In this document: positions 1 to 10,496 of the stretch, piece by piece | How the letters are laid out: every line of letters starts with the position of its first letter | How positions within the stretch are numbered: the first letter of the stretch is position 1 | Assembly (NCBI RefSeq): GCF_040869045.1 | Contig: NC_090324.1 | Span: forward strand, 56,015,346 to 56,079,345 | Length of the DNA: 64,000 nt | Reading direction: 5' to 3' | Origin: Eurosta solidaginis | Taxonomy: Eukaryota; Arthropoda; Insecta; Diptera; Tephritidae | Notes under the pieces: model-generated | What the model saw: only the letters and a program-made list of their open reading frames with translations | Told to the model about the DNA's origin: nothing | The model's database searches: none | Translations under genes and position numbers: made by a program

Positions 1-165
1 GCAGTCCCGCTGCGAGGAGCTGCTGGGAGGATGACGATTTGTGGGGGGGGGCGGGGGGGGGGGTGGGGGCAACAAATTAAATGGGGTTACACTGAAATGG
101 CAGTCCTTGGTCGGGAAAATCCCTAGTCACCCCGGTACATAGAACCGACTGCCTTGGGAAGCGCA
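1..165. repeat. Unclassified repeat fragment with long G run
   Basis: Holds a G-rich tract at about 42-66 followed by a stretch that, read on the minus strand, looks like a LINE 3' untranslated tail ending near an ATTTAATTTGTTGC-type terminus. It abuts the inverted LINE fragment at about 165, where similarity to the LINE ORF1 stops. No coding frame is convincing. The family is not recognised. Confidence 0.3.
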
Positions 166-1048
166 TCATCTTAAGCATTAAGCTAATAAGCTCCCTTTCT
201 ACAGATCTCCACCTTGCTGTAGTCATCTGTCCGAAAGTACTGTTATGATCAACCAGCGCCACAGTCAGTTACTTCTTTGCCATTCGACGCTTCTTCCCCC
301 CGTACCGGTTGCAAAACCGAGGGTTTCTGGCAGCAAACCCTTTGAACTACCTTTGACCTACATATGCCGCCTCTGGCCCATTCCAAGCGCTCGACCCCCA
401 CTTCTGTTGGGTCGACCACTGCTCACAGGCGTTGGACAATACTTAGCGCTGCACGGTACTGCGAGAGCTCTTTTATTTCCTCTGATCCCCACAATTCTCC
501 ACTCTTCTACTCCGTTTTCATTTGTGAGCTTTTCCAACACGGGGTTCTTTTAATCAGCACTACTCTCACTCCCCGAGTCCGACGCATGCTTAATGCGTAT
601 TTGTCGTCCTTGGCTTGCGATTCAGTCATCCTCTTATAATCGTCCTTATTACAATTAGGTAATGAGTCGTTCATCTTTGTCGTACGACCACCTGCCCCGA
701 CAAGGCGGGCTCAGCCGTCCAGTATTATATACGGGGAAAGAATCGTCCGCCACAGCAGCGCCCTTTACTCTGGTAAGGCCATCAATATTTCCCGAGGTGG
801 CCCTTATCCGGAAGGCTCCGTTCGAATGCAGCCGAATTTATCCCCTTTGCTGCAAATCGTCCAAAAGGCACGGTCCGCATAACACCCTGGATTAGGGGGT
901 TGGCAGTTCTTGGTCACCGACATCCCGCCGCACTCTTATGAGGTGAAACGGCGTGGATGCCAGCCTTAAACAGCTCCGCCTCATAATCGGGCGCTATGGA
1001 GTTTGCCTAAGCCCTCACACGAACGACAAGGTGCGTACCATAGTGAGG
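166..1048 (-). pseudogene. Inverted 5' fragment of the LOA-like LINE (5' UTR and ORF1), internally deleted
   Basis: The minus strand from 1048 down to 166 matches the 5' end of the full-length LINE that starts near 3812: the 5' UTR (for example the block around 880-960 matches 3920-3990 inverted) and ORF1. It includes the ORF1 segment FGQMTTxRWRSVERE at about 172-262. Relative to the complete copy about 350 bp are missing at position ~275 (equivalent to 4590-4937, the Lys/Pro-rich linker), with a short GCAAAG-like microhomology at the join. Several stops and frameshifts are present, so it is a dead fragment. Its 5' terminus at ~1048 coincides with the 5' terminus of the plus-strand copy. Confidence 0.85.
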
Positions 1049-1340
1049 GAAATGTAGATGTACATTAGGGATATGACTTTTTTTTAATAAAAAATACCTA
1101 TTACTAGAGGTTGAGAAATGGTGAAAAAACAACAAAAATAATGTTCTTTTAAATATTTATTGCAAAAACCTTACGCAGGGAACGGCATTTGTACACTAAG
1201 AAATAATAATTTACGTTTCACTTCATATTCCATCATTTATTCAAATATTTAATTAACCTTAAAACATTACTGTGTGCCCTGTGTAAGCAAATTGATTAAA
1301 ATATTGTGAATTTAAAGAAATAAACTTTAAATTTAAAGTA
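1049..1340. other. AT-rich interval, nothing recognised
   Basis: No coding signal, RNA gene or repeat boundary could be recognised between the inverted LINE fragment and the decayed transposase-like gene. Confidence 0.5.
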
Positions 1341-2040
1341 CGAGGCGTTTTGTACACATAAACTATAACCCCAACTACCTTTATCGCTCGCTCCGCGCAG
1401 ATATTACTACGCTGTTGGTTAATAATGGCGGATTGTGTGTGCTTTTTTATACTTAACGAGCGATTCTTCCAATAATGCAAAATCAGCTTCATGAAATCGG
1501 TGATCAGAGAACCAAACATCGTACCATGTACCGCATATAAATATGCAAACTAGAAGTAATAGATCCTTAAATTTCGGCATGAGAATAAAGGATAAAATGG
1601 CAAGTATTGCCCTCGAATTCCATCGAACGTTACTTAATGGCGGCAAGGGTTTGAATTGTATATAAGGAAACTCATTGTTTTTCTCGTAATACCTGAAGGC
1701 TTTTCCCAGCTCAAAGAAATATTGCATATCGTCACGCCATTTAATATTCTCTACCTGTAACTGCTTATTATTTTGTTTAAAGCTGTTTTTCAGATAGTCG
1801 TAGTCAGCTATTAGATTCGAAACAAAATCGTACGCATTATTTGGAGAATTCATCCATTGCATGTCTTAAAATAAGATCAAGAACATGGTGCAGACAGACA
1901 ATATATTGCTGAGGTAAGGAAATACTGTTGAAATAAGTTTGCAATAGACTAACAACGCCATTTCGTATTCCGGTGTTAACGTTTGTAGTATCAGAAACTA
2001 TCATTTTTATCGATTTAAATATGTCATATTTATGTAAAGC

Positions 2041-2052
2041 ATCTTTAATTCC
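2041..2052. repeat. Target-site duplication, left copy (ATCTTTAATTCC)
   Basis: The 12-mer ATCTTTAATTCC occurs here and again at 2331-2342, exactly flanking the SINE-like insert. Removing the insert and one copy restores an uninterrupted reading frame of the minus-strand transposase-like gene, which is strong support. Confidence 0.85.
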
Positions 2053-2330
2053 TTAATAATTTAAGGTTTTTCAATTAGAAGAAAATTTTCTAAGCGGAGT
2101 CGCCCCCCGGCAGTGTTTGGCAAGCGCTCCGGGCGTATTTCTGCCATGAAAAGCTCTCAGTGAAAACTCATCTGCCTTGCAGATGCCGTTCGGAGTCGGC
2201 ATAAAACATGTACATAGGTCCCGTCCGGCCAATTTGTAGGGAAAATCAAGAGGAGCACGACGCAAATTGGAAGAGAAGCTCGGCCTTAGATCTCTTCGGA
2301 GGTTAACGCGCCTCACATTTATTTTTTATT
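2053..2330 (+). mobile_element. SINE-like retroposon, 278 bp, with 12-bp target-site duplication
   Basis: Short GC-richer element flanked by the 12-bp duplication at 2041-2052 and 2331-2342. It ends in a T/A-rich tail (ATTTATTTTTTATT) on the plus strand, as expected of an element copied by LINE machinery. The body (about 2090-2310) resembles, from memory, a repeat that is abundant in tephritid and related fly genomes (the GGAGGTTAACGCGCC 3' block). It contains an 81-codon open frame on the minus strand that is not protein-like. It could instead be a severely 5'-truncated LINE. No clear pol III A/B boxes were recognised. Confidence 0.65.
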
Positions 2331-2556
2331 ATCTTTAATTCCATTATAAATAGTCGATGATTTTCTATTTTCAAGTTCTAGAATAGCCAACTTTACTTCT
2401 CTGTTTTCATTTTTAAGATCTATGACCTCAACTTCCTTTTTTCCAAACTTTTTACCATCGAAATGGAGACACAAGTATTATTTTTTAATTCTTTCTTGAA
2501 AGTATTATCTAGTACCTCTGCTGACCTTATGACAGCTTTAAGGGGACTCATTTAAT

Positions 2557-2770
2557 GTCGCATATTTATTGCATTCGTTGCAAACGTCGCAAAATGGCAA
2601 AGTTGCAACTCATCAGCTCATTTTTGTATGAAATATGTGTTGCGACGTAATGGCAACTATGCGAGGCTATTTTGAGTGGCATCCATGGCATTTTATCGCA
2701 AATCAATATCAGATGATCACCAAAGCAATTCACACAAAAGCGCGATTTTTTAATTTTAGTTTCTCCAAAA
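2557..2770. other. Spacer with short inverted motifs upstream of the Myb gene
   Basis: Contains the imperfect palindrome GTTGCAAACG...CAAAGTTGCAAC (about 2581-2610) and a second GTTGCGACG motif at about 2639. It may be a DNA-transposon terminus or a promoter region. No gene seen. Confidence 0.35.
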
Positions 2771-3721
2771 TGGATGAAGTAAGTATATTCAATTTTAATA
2801 TTCTTACAATATCTAACAACAAAATAAATGCATAATATACCCGTATTTACAGAAAAAACGTGGGTGTATAAATGGCACTTTTCGGTGGACAGAACAGCAA
2901 ACCAAAGATTTGCTCGCGAATTTAGTGGAAATTGTAAAGGCTATTCCAGAACATTTCGAGGTAATATTTTTGCATTTTTCAATAAAAGTTTCTTTAATAT
3001 GTGATAAACCTATTATAGAAACCAACTGCTCAAAAATTCTATGAGCGCATTACGCAAAATTCATCAAATTTATGCAGCATCAAATGGGGTGTTATGCGGA
3101 CAAAAATGAGGCACCTTAAAACTAGTTTTTCGTCCGCATTGAAATGGAAGGGAGAAACAGGTGCATGATTGCTTGAAAGTGGAGATGTGAAAAGTGTTGC
3201 AGAGTATATTAAAAAAATGTGTCCGTTTTATGATGACTTGTACGCAATATTTGGACGTCGTGTAAACGTGCAGCCACAAGCCATATATCAATCGAGCATG
3301 CCACTTTCACTTCTGGATGGAACCTATTGAAGTAGATATCTTTACTGGAATTGAAGGCGAAACATCTTCAACAAGTTTTCCCGAGAGTACATTAGTCAGT
3401 CCGTCTATTATGCTACCTTCTACATCAGAGACTGTTGTTGGTCCGTCTGTTCTGTCCACCACATCAACTTTTCCCACGCAAAGCAATACCAATACACCAA
3501 AAAGAAATTTGAAGAGATCTCACAACTCGAACCCATTTGCATTATTACTTGAAATTCAAACTAAAAAGGTAGAATTGGAATCACAAAAACTGGAGTTCGA
3601 AAAAGAAAGAGAGGAAAACAAATTTAAGCTGGAGAAACTACAATAAGAGAAAGAAGAAAGAATCGAAATGGAAAAGATAAGATTGGAGCACGAGAGATTG
3701 AAAAGTTCTAATAAACCATAA
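2771..3721 (+). pseudogene. Decayed Myb/SANT-like DNA-binding protein (Harbinger ORF1 type)
   Basis: Exon 1 is ATGGATGAA (2771-2779) followed by a GTAAGT donor; exon 2 is 2853-2960 after a TTTACAG acceptor and ends at GAG|GTAATA; exon 3 starts at 3019 after TTATAG. Together they keep frame and encode a trihelix-type motif (FRWTEQQTKDLLANLV, then FYERIT, then SIKWGVMRTKMRHL, then the FYDDLYAIFG block). A TGA at 3166-3168, a stop near 3327 and a frame change break it. The downstream frame (3317-3646) is Ser/Thr-rich and then a charged coiled coil (ESQKLEFEKEREENKFKL) ending in a TAA at 3644-3646. Such proteins accompany PIF/Harbinger transposases in many insects; a decayed HARBI1-type transposase lies at 10497-11767. 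Confidence 0.7.
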
Positions 3722-4185
3722 GTTGCTAAAATGTAAAGCATTTTTTAAGTTATTAGCATTACTTAAAAAACATTATTTAAATCAGCATTAATTATTTTAA
3801 AAGCTGGGAGTACCTCACTAGGGTAGGCACCTTGTCGTTGGTGTGAGGGCTTAGCCGAACTCCATAGCGCCCGACTATGAGGCGGAGCTGTTTAGGACTG
3901 ACATCTACGCCGTTTCGCCTCATAGGAGGGCGGCGGGATGTCGGTGACCAAGAACTGCCAACCCCCTAATCCAGGGTGTTATGCGGACCGTGCCTATTGG
4001 ACGATTTGCACCCAGGGGATAAATTCGGCTGTATTCGAACGGAGCCTTCCCGATACCGGGCCATCTCGGGAAGTATTTATGGCCTTACCGCAGTAAGGGG
4101 CGCTGCTGTGGCGGACGGTTCTTTCCCCGTATATAATACTGGACCGCTGAGCCCGCCTTGTCGGGCAGGTGGTCGTACGACCAAG

Positions 4186-5790
4186 ATGAACAACTCATTA
4201 CCTGAATGTAATAAGGAGGATGTAAAGAGGAGGACTGAGTCGCAATCCAAGGACGACAAATACGAATTAAGCGATGCGTCGGACTCGGGGAGCGAGAGTA
4301 GTGCTGATTCAATGAACTCCGTGTTGGAGAAGCACACAAATGAAAACGGAGTAGAAGAGTGGAGAAGGGTACGGAGCAGAGGAAGTAAAAGAGCTCTCTC
4401 GCAGTACCGTGCAGCACTAAGAATTGTACAACGCTTGGGAGCAGTGGTCGACCCAACAGAAGTGGAGATCGAGCGCTTGGAATGGGCCCATGAAGCGGTA
4501 GAAGTAGGTCGAAGGCAGTTCAAAAGGTTTGCTGCGAGAAACCCTCGGTTCTGCAACCGGTACGAGGAGGAAGAAGCGTCGAATGGCAGAATGAAGAGGC
4601 AACGTTCGGCAGAAGGCGACAAGCCTGCTTTCAAGAGGCAGAAAGGACCCAGTCCTAGAGCCGCGAGGCAGGGCAGTCGCATAGACAAGACAAGTAGGCC
4701 CAAAGCTGTAAGACAGATGGGTTCCAATAGCGAGGTAGCAACTACCTCGAAAGCTGCCAGTCAGAGGGAAGTTCCAACTACCAAAGTAGGAGATAAGCCA
4801 AAGGGAGATAACGCTAAGACTCCGGCTTTCTCGGAGGCGCTAAAGGGAGTTAACGCGAAGACTGCGGTGTTCTCGGAGGTTCTAAAGGGAGATAACACTA
4901 AGACTCCTGCTTTTCCCGAGAAGATGAGTGATGTGGCAAAGCAGTCACTGACTGTGGCGCTGGTTGATCGTAGCAGTCCGTTCGGACAAATGACTACTGA
5001 AAGGTGGAGATCTGTGGAAAGGGAGCTTATTAGCTTAATGCTTAAGATGATGCGGGAACAACCAAGTAAGCCCCTTCCAACCTTTGATTCGGGGGGATGG
5101 TATAATGGGGTGAAGATGATAGCGTGCGACAACATCGCGAGCTTGCGGTGGCTGGAGGAAGTCGTTCCAAACCTCCAAAGGCAAGGCACGAACGCGCGGT
5201 TTGAGGTGGTGGATAAAGCGCAAATCCCCACAGTACCAAAAGTTAAGGTATGGATACCATGCGTGATGAAGTCGGAGGATACACTGCGACTTCTGCAGAA
5301 TCAGAATCCGAACATACCGACACAGGATTGGAAGGTACTTACTGTATCTCGGCCTACCGAGGATGGTCAGTTCTACATCTTCCAAATAAACAAGCAGGCG
5401 GAGGATATTCTGTATACGCAGCTTGGCAAAATGTCCTTTGGCACTGGCAAAATTTACATGCGACTCAGGAAAAGAAGTCCCGAGGATAAAAATCCTAATA
5501 CGCTGGAAGTGGGCGAAGTCGAAAAGGACCTCAGAAGCCTAAGGGAAAAAAGACAGGTGGAGGTCCCCGACGTCACCACGAACGTGCTAGAAGAGGACCA
5601 ACCGCTAAATGGTGCTGTGACTCGCACAGAGGAACACACGGCACAACATTCACGAGGGGCTGAAGGGGGCCTCGAATACTCTAAACCAAAAGGGCAAGAG
5701 GAGGACGACGACGACAAGACGAAGGTGCTGGAGGGGGACAAACAGCCCAATGGTGCTGCGATCCCTACAGATAAACCTCCAACACAGTAA
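4186..5790 (+). CDS. LINE ORF1 nucleic-acid-binding protein (DUF4780-like), 534 aa
   Basis: The frame is open from 3976, but the ATG at 4186 is preferred. The upstream part is GC-rich 5' UTR shared with the inverted copy, and the protein from 4186 starts with an acidic Ser-rich N terminus (SDASDSGSESSADS). A basic Lys/Arg/Pro linker follows, containing three imperfect copies of a KGDNAKTPAFSE repeat at about residues 205-250. The conserved domain then begins (VALVDRSSPFGQ at ~255 to about 430; motifs GWYNGVKMIACD, QNPNIPTQDWKV). I recognise this domain as DUF4780-like from memory. The C terminus is acidic (EEDDDDK). It probably coats the element RNA. It overlaps ORF2 by 41 bases in a different frame. 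Confidence 0.8.
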   Translation: MNNSLPECNKEDVKRRTESQSKDDKYELSDASDSGSESSADSMNSVLEKHTNENGVEEWRRVRSRGSKRALSQYRAALRIVQRLGAVVDPTEVEIERLEWAHEAVEVGRRQFKRFAARNPRFCNRYEEEEASNGRMKRQRSAEGDKPAFKRQKGPSPRAARQGSRIDKTSRPKAVRQMGSNSEVATTSKAASQREVPTTKVGDKPKGDNAKTPAFSEALKGVNAKTAVFSEVLKGDNTKTPAFPEKMSDVAKQSLTVALVDRSSPFGQMTTERWRSVERELISLMLKMMREQPSKPLPTFDSGGWYNGVKMIACDNIASLRWLEEVVPNLQRQGTNARFEVVDKAQIPTVPKVKVWIPCVMKSEDTLRLLQNQNPNIPTQDWKVLTVSRPTEDGQFYIFQINKQAEDILYTQLGKMSFGTGKIYMRLRKRSPEDKNPNTLEVGEVEKDLRSLREKRQVEVPDVTTNVLEEDQPLNGAVTRTEEHTAQHSRGAEGGLEYSKPKGQEEDDDDKTKVLEGDKQPNGAAIPTDKPPTQ

Positions 5791-8700
5791 AGTGGCGTCG
5801 AGCGAACTTCTCCTAACCCTTGAGGAGGGTTCGTTTGACGTGGCGCTGATCCAGGAGCCGTGGCTCTCATCGGGAGGAAAGGTTTCTGGACTTAGCGCGC
5901 GCGGGTTTGGCGTTTACTACGCACAAACGGAAGGACGGGTGCGAGCTGTAGTAATGGTAAGGAAACAGCTGCATTCATATATCCTGCCTAATTACACCAC
6001 CGAGGATCTCGTAGCGGTGGCCGTTGAGCAAAAGAATAAGCAGGCATTTATCCTGGCGTCCTGTTACATGGCCCATGCTGCGGAGGTTCCACAGATGGAG
6101 TGCAAAAGTCTAGTACAGGAGGAAGGGCGCAAAGGGCGGTTGGTCATAGGCGTAGATGCAAATGCGCACCACAATGCGTGGGGAGGAGCAGATACGAACG
6201 AGAGAGGCGAATCTCTATTTTGTTACATCCTGCAAACCAATTTGCAGATAGCCAACAGGGGAAATGTTCCTACATACATTGGTCCAACATCCAGCAATGT
6301 TCTGGATATTACATTGAGCTCCGAGCGTGATATATCAAGGTATGAGTGGATGGTTCTCGATAGACCATCCTTCTCCGACCATGCGTATATAAGCTTCAGC
6401 ATCCCACTAAAGAGGGTAGAGAAGGGAGGAACCTTTAGAAACCCTAGGTCAACGAATTGGACTAAATTCCAGAAACATGTAGAAACGAAACTGGGACAAC
6501 CCAAAGAGGTTGCTAATGTAGAGGAACTGGAGGAGTCGAATGAATTCCTAACAAGGACGCTTATGACTGCGTATAACAAAGCTTGCCCTCTAAGAAGATT
6601 CAGAGGAAAAGCAAAGCCGCCATGGTGGAGCAATGAGCTGAGTCTTCTAAGAAGACAGGTAAAATAAATGTTTAAACTCGCAAAGACCGCGGAAAGCGAA
6701 GCGTGTCGGGACGAGTACAGGGATCTACTGAGGATCTACAAGCGTGAAATTACCAGGGCGAAGAGAAACTCATGGAAAAGTTTCTGTACGGACATAGAGT
6801 GCTCCAGTGAAACAGCACGGTTGAAAAAAGTCCTAGCAAAGGGAAACATAGTCCAGGGACTAATAAAGAAAGAGAACGGGGAATGGTCACGTGATAGTGA
6901 GGAATCCCTTGAGGTGCTTCTCGATACACATTTCCCATCGGGAGACGGTTTAGAAGAACCAGCAGACATCACTCACACTTCGATCAGGGAGCTAGTGGTG
7001 ACGGGCTTGGTGACCGATACCAAGATCGAGTGGGCAGTGAAGACGTTTTCTAAGTTTAAATCGCCGGGCCCAGAAGGTATATTCCCGGCCATGCTACAAT
7101 TCTCAAGCAGGGCGGTCGTGGAATGGCTTAAAATAATATTCGATGGGTGCATAAGACTGAATCATGTTCCGCACTCTTGGAGAACTGCTCGTGTAGCTTT
7201 TCTACCAAAGGCGGGGAAGATCGGTCACGTGTATCCCAAAGACTATAGACCCATTTGCTTAACATCATTTCTGCTCAAAACCTTTGAGAGGCTGATAGAT
7301 GTGTACATAAAGTCCAACGTGGATGGAAAGCTGCTCTCCACAACACAGCATGCGTACACCAAAGGCAAGTCGGTAGACACCGCATTGCATAGGGTGGTAA
7401 TAAGCATAGAGAAATCCCTGGAATATAAGGAGTATGCTCTAGGAGTCTTCTTGGACATTGCCGGGGCTTTCAATAATGTTGCAAAATGGGCGAATATGGA
7501 TGGTCTTAATTACATTAAAGTACATCCTGCCTTAATCAGATGGATCGGCTGCATGTTAAATTGCAGAAAGATTACATCACAATGGGGATTGTACGAGGCC
7601 ACGAAATCAGTGGACAGGGGCACGCCGCAGGGAGGGGTGCTATCACCTCTGCTGTGGACACTGGTCATCAACCAACTGCTCAGGCAATTCGATGAGGGAC
7701 CCGTAAAACTTACGGCTTACGCAGATGACGTTGCAATTGTCATAAGTGGAAAATGCCTTCCAACGATTAGTTCTTTGATGGATCGGGCGCTTCAGGATAT
7801 TCATACCTGGGCATCTAATGTCGGGCTGAAATTCAATGCGGAGAAGACGGATATGGTCTTGTTTACAAAGAGGTACAAGGTCCCAAATTGGACCAGGCCT
7901 AAGTTAGGAGCGGTGACTTTACAGGAGAAACCTTGCACAAAATATCTAGGAATCATCCTAGACAGTAAGCTGTCATGGAAGCTCAACGTGGAGGAGAGGG
8001 TCAAGAAGGCCTCAACGGCACTCTATGCATATAAAAGAATGCTGGGGTGTACGTGGGGCCTATCGCCCTCTCTTTCTCATTGGGTTTTTACAGCGATTGT
8101 AAGCCCTATTCTATACTATGGAGTTCTTGTTTGGTGGAAAGCCACACAAAAAACAACATACCTCAAAAAATTAGAGGGGGTATGCAGACTATCGATGCTT
8201 TGCATTACGGGAGCCCTGAAAACAACCCCGACGGCTGCACTGTATGCCATTCTGCACATTCCACCTGTAGACCTGGTAGCAAAGAACAAAGCATTAACGA
8301 CCGCAACCAGGCTCGGTGCTTCGGGGCAGCTTGAGCGCCGACCATATGGCCATAGTAGTATAGCGTCCTCAGTCACAAGACGAACAGACTACATGATTCC
8401 CTACCTGCACTTTGAGGGAGATCTTAAGGCCACAATAGAGGTGGACGGTTGGCGCAAGGGTGCGCAAATGGCGGACGAGGCGATACATGTGTACACCGAT
8501 GGTTCCAAAATAGTGGAAGGAGTAGGGTCTGCGGTATACTGCGCTGATCCGGAATTAAGCAGATCCTACAGGCTGCCGGATTACTGTAGCGTTTTCCAAG
8601 CGGAAATATTAGCCGTAACCAAAGCAGTAGAAACCCTGGAAGAGAATAGCTTAAGCTGCAACCGTGTTAACTTTTATATTGACAGTCAAGCAGTAATAAA

Positions 8701-9331
8701 GGCAATAATCTCGCATAGCATAGCATCTAAATGCGTGTTAGAGTGTAAGCAGTCTCTGGAGAGAATCGGGACAGGGAGAAGCATACATCTATATTGGGTC
8801 CCAGGGCATATGGGAATAGATGGGAATGAAAAAGCGGACGAATTAGCTAAAAAGGGCGCATCCCTTGAAGCTTGCTCCGTAGACATCCCAATTAGATTGG
8901 GCGAGATTAAGCGAAGGCGAGAGGTGGACATGATCGACCAAGCAGAAAAGGCGTGGGTTCAAGCGCGGTGCTGTAAAGTGTCGAAGATTATGCGTAGGTC
9001 TTACAACCTTAGACTAACACAGTTGCTTCTATCATTAAAAAGAGAGGACTGTAGGCTCATGACGGGTATTCTGACTGGACACTGCCTTCTGGCGTCACAT
9101 GCCTTTAAATTAGGCTTGGTCAGTGATAGCAGGTGTAGGAAGTGCGGGTTGGAGGAGGAAACGATCGAGCACGTTCTGTGCTCGTGCCCTGCACTTGCCA
9201 GGCTAAGACTCCAGCTATTAGGAGTGATACAGCTGTCAGATCTAGAAGCAGCAAGTGGCTTAAGTCCTAGGAAGCTTCTAGTATTTGCCAAGAGGACGGA
9301 GTTATTTTATAACATAGACCCTGGTTTTTGA
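5750..9331 (+). pseudogene. LINE ORF2: endonuclease, reverse transcriptase, RNase H; one in-frame stop
   Basis: One frame runs from 5750 to 9331 and is broken only by TAA at 6665-6667. Endonuclease (5750 to ~6430): LQINLQHSK, QEPW, VDANAHHNAWGG and SFSDH. Reverse transcriptase (about 7000-8050): KAGKIGHVYPKDYRPICL, FLDIAGAFNN, GTPQGGVLSPLLW and YADDVA. RNase H (about 8480-8860): YTDGSK, AEILAV, YIDSQAV and PGHMGIDGNEKADELA, so all D-E-D and His positions look present. A CRKCGLEE...H...C zinc finger lies near 9130-9195. The protein nicks target DNA and copies the element RNA at the break. The stop falls between the endonuclease and reverse transcriptase domains, where a basic linker is normal. 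A simple nonsense mutation is likelier than programmed read-through. Confidence 0.85.
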
Positions 9332-9435
9332 TAGGGTTTTTCAGTTTGGTCGTTAAAACAAACTTCTGGTAACACTACGGACTCAATCAGTCTATGTGAG
9401 GTCCTCATGGACCGGCCAGTTCAACCTACCTACCT

Positions 9436-9676
9436 GGGAGTGCGAAACTGCATAATTGAACATCTATTGTCAAAATAACTGCGTTTCAAATTTATTTTAG
9501 TTTCCTATTAAAATGGTTTTGTTGGATTGCTGCTTTGCGTACAGATTTAGAGGGAACAATGCTTTAGTAGATATTCCTAACAAGTTTTTGAGTGTTTAAC
9601 GGACTTCTTTAATTAAACGCAAAAGAAATTGAACAATTCTTTTTCCTTACTTAGGCGCAACTTTAATGAGAGGGAA
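9436..9676. other. AT-rich spacer between LINE copies
   Basis: No gene or repeat recognised. It separates the plus-strand LINE from the inverted 3' fragment of the same family. Confidence 0.45.
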
Positions 9677-10255
9677 GGTAGGTTAGGTTAGGTTGAACTG
9701 GCCGGTCCATGAGGACCTCACATAGACTGAATGAGTCCGTAGTGTTACCAGAAGTTTGTTTTAACGACCAAACTGAAAAACCGTTAAACCGTACGTTAAA
9801 AAATAACTCCGTCCTCTTGGCAAATACTAGAAGCTTCCTAGGACTTAAGCCACTTGCTGCTTCTTGATCTGACAACTGTATCACTCCTAATAGCTGGTGC
9901 CTTAGCCTGAAAAGCGCAGGGCACGAGCACAAAACGTGCTCGATCGTTTCCTCCTCCAGCCCGCACTTCTTCCGTCTGCTATCACTGACCAAGCCTAATT
10001 TAAGGGAATGTGACGCCAGAAGGCAGTATCTAGTCAGAAAGCCGTCATGATAGGGAATCAGGTAGTCTGCTCGTCTTGTGATTGATGACGCTATACTTCT
10101 ATGGCCGTATGGTCAGCGCTCAAGCTGCCACGAGGCACCGAACCTAGTTGCAGTTGTTAACGCTATGTTCTTTGCTACCAGGTCTTCCACCTGTAGAATG
10201 TGCAGAATCGAATACAGTGCACCCGTCGAGTTGTTTCCAGGGCTCCCGTAATGGA
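9677..10255 (-). pseudogene. Inverted, 5'-truncated and internally deleted 3' fragment of the LOA-like LINE
   Basis: The minus strand from 10255 to 9677 matches the 3' part of ORF2 and the 3' UTR of the LINE at 3812-9435. It starts at the equivalent of ~8200 and jumps at 10045-10052 from ~8395 to ~9060, losing about 660 bp that cover the RNase H domain; a CATGA microhomology sits at the join. The zinc finger (CGLEEETIEHVLCSCPAL) is kept. It ends in the tail GGTTAGGTTAGGTT as seen on the plus strand, that is AACCTAACCTAACC in element sense. Confidence 0.85.
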
Positions 10256-10496
10256 GTGGAAGTTGCAGTGGAAAGATAAATCGAATAACGGACACACAAG
10301 AATAGGAAGAAAAATGGAACATAAAATGGAAGAGAATGAGCACAGGAAATTCTGCCGGATATTCTTGGTTGTATAAATGTATATAAACAATTTTTTATAT
10401 GGGGTTATAGACCTTCGAAGACGATTAAACATGTTAATGGAATATTGAATTTAGTTCGGAAAAGTAAGAAACCATTTACGTGTTAGTACAAATTCT
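10256..10496. other. AT-rich interval beside the transposase 3' end
   Basis: No gene recognised. It probably includes the 3' flank of the HARBI1-type gene on the minus strand. Confidence 0.4.

Larger units (their letters stand above)
1341..2556 (-). pseudogene. Decayed transposase-like gene, HxDGK / DTTxxNTG family, copy 1
   Basis: Read from 2556 down to about 1419, excluding the insert at 2053-2330, the minus strand gives a coherent protein in several frames. In order it contains HFDGKKFGKKEVE (about 2460), SDTTNVNTGIRNGVV (about 1980-2005), a C-x-H-H-V-L segment (about 1890), and RWNSRAILAILSF (about 1600). The frame shifts near 2470 and near 1850, so it is a pseudogene. The C-terminal 147-codon open frame (1862-1419) is the longest intact part. 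The paired Asp motifs suggest an RNase-H-fold transposase; this is inference. The family name is not known to me. The same motif series occurs in the split gene at 51501-61551. Confidence 0.6.
3812..9435 (+). mobile_element. Near-complete LOA/I-type LINE with RNase H
   Basis: A non-LTR retrotransposon with a 5' UTR (about 3812-4185), ORF1 (4186-5790), ORF2 (5750-9331) and a ~100-bp 3' UTR ending in ACCTACCTACC. ORF2 contains apurinic endonuclease, reverse transcriptase, RNase H and a C-terminal zinc finger. That combination is found in LOA- and I-type clades; I favour LOA from the ORF1 domain, without a phylogeny. The 5' end is placed by comparison with the inverted fragment ending at 1048. 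The only coding defect I see is one TAA in ORF2 at 6665-6667, so this is the youngest-looking coding element in the window. Confidence 0.85.

Noticed and set aside
3976..4185. Start of LINE ORF1 at 3976
   Set aside because: The open stretch upstream of 4186 corresponds to the 5' UTR shared with the inverted copy and lacks protein-like character; the ATG at 4186 fits better.
4077..5385. Long minus-strand open frames opposite LINE ORF1 (up to 216 codons)
   Set aside because: Shadows of the plus-strand coding sequence, with composition dictated by the opposite frame.
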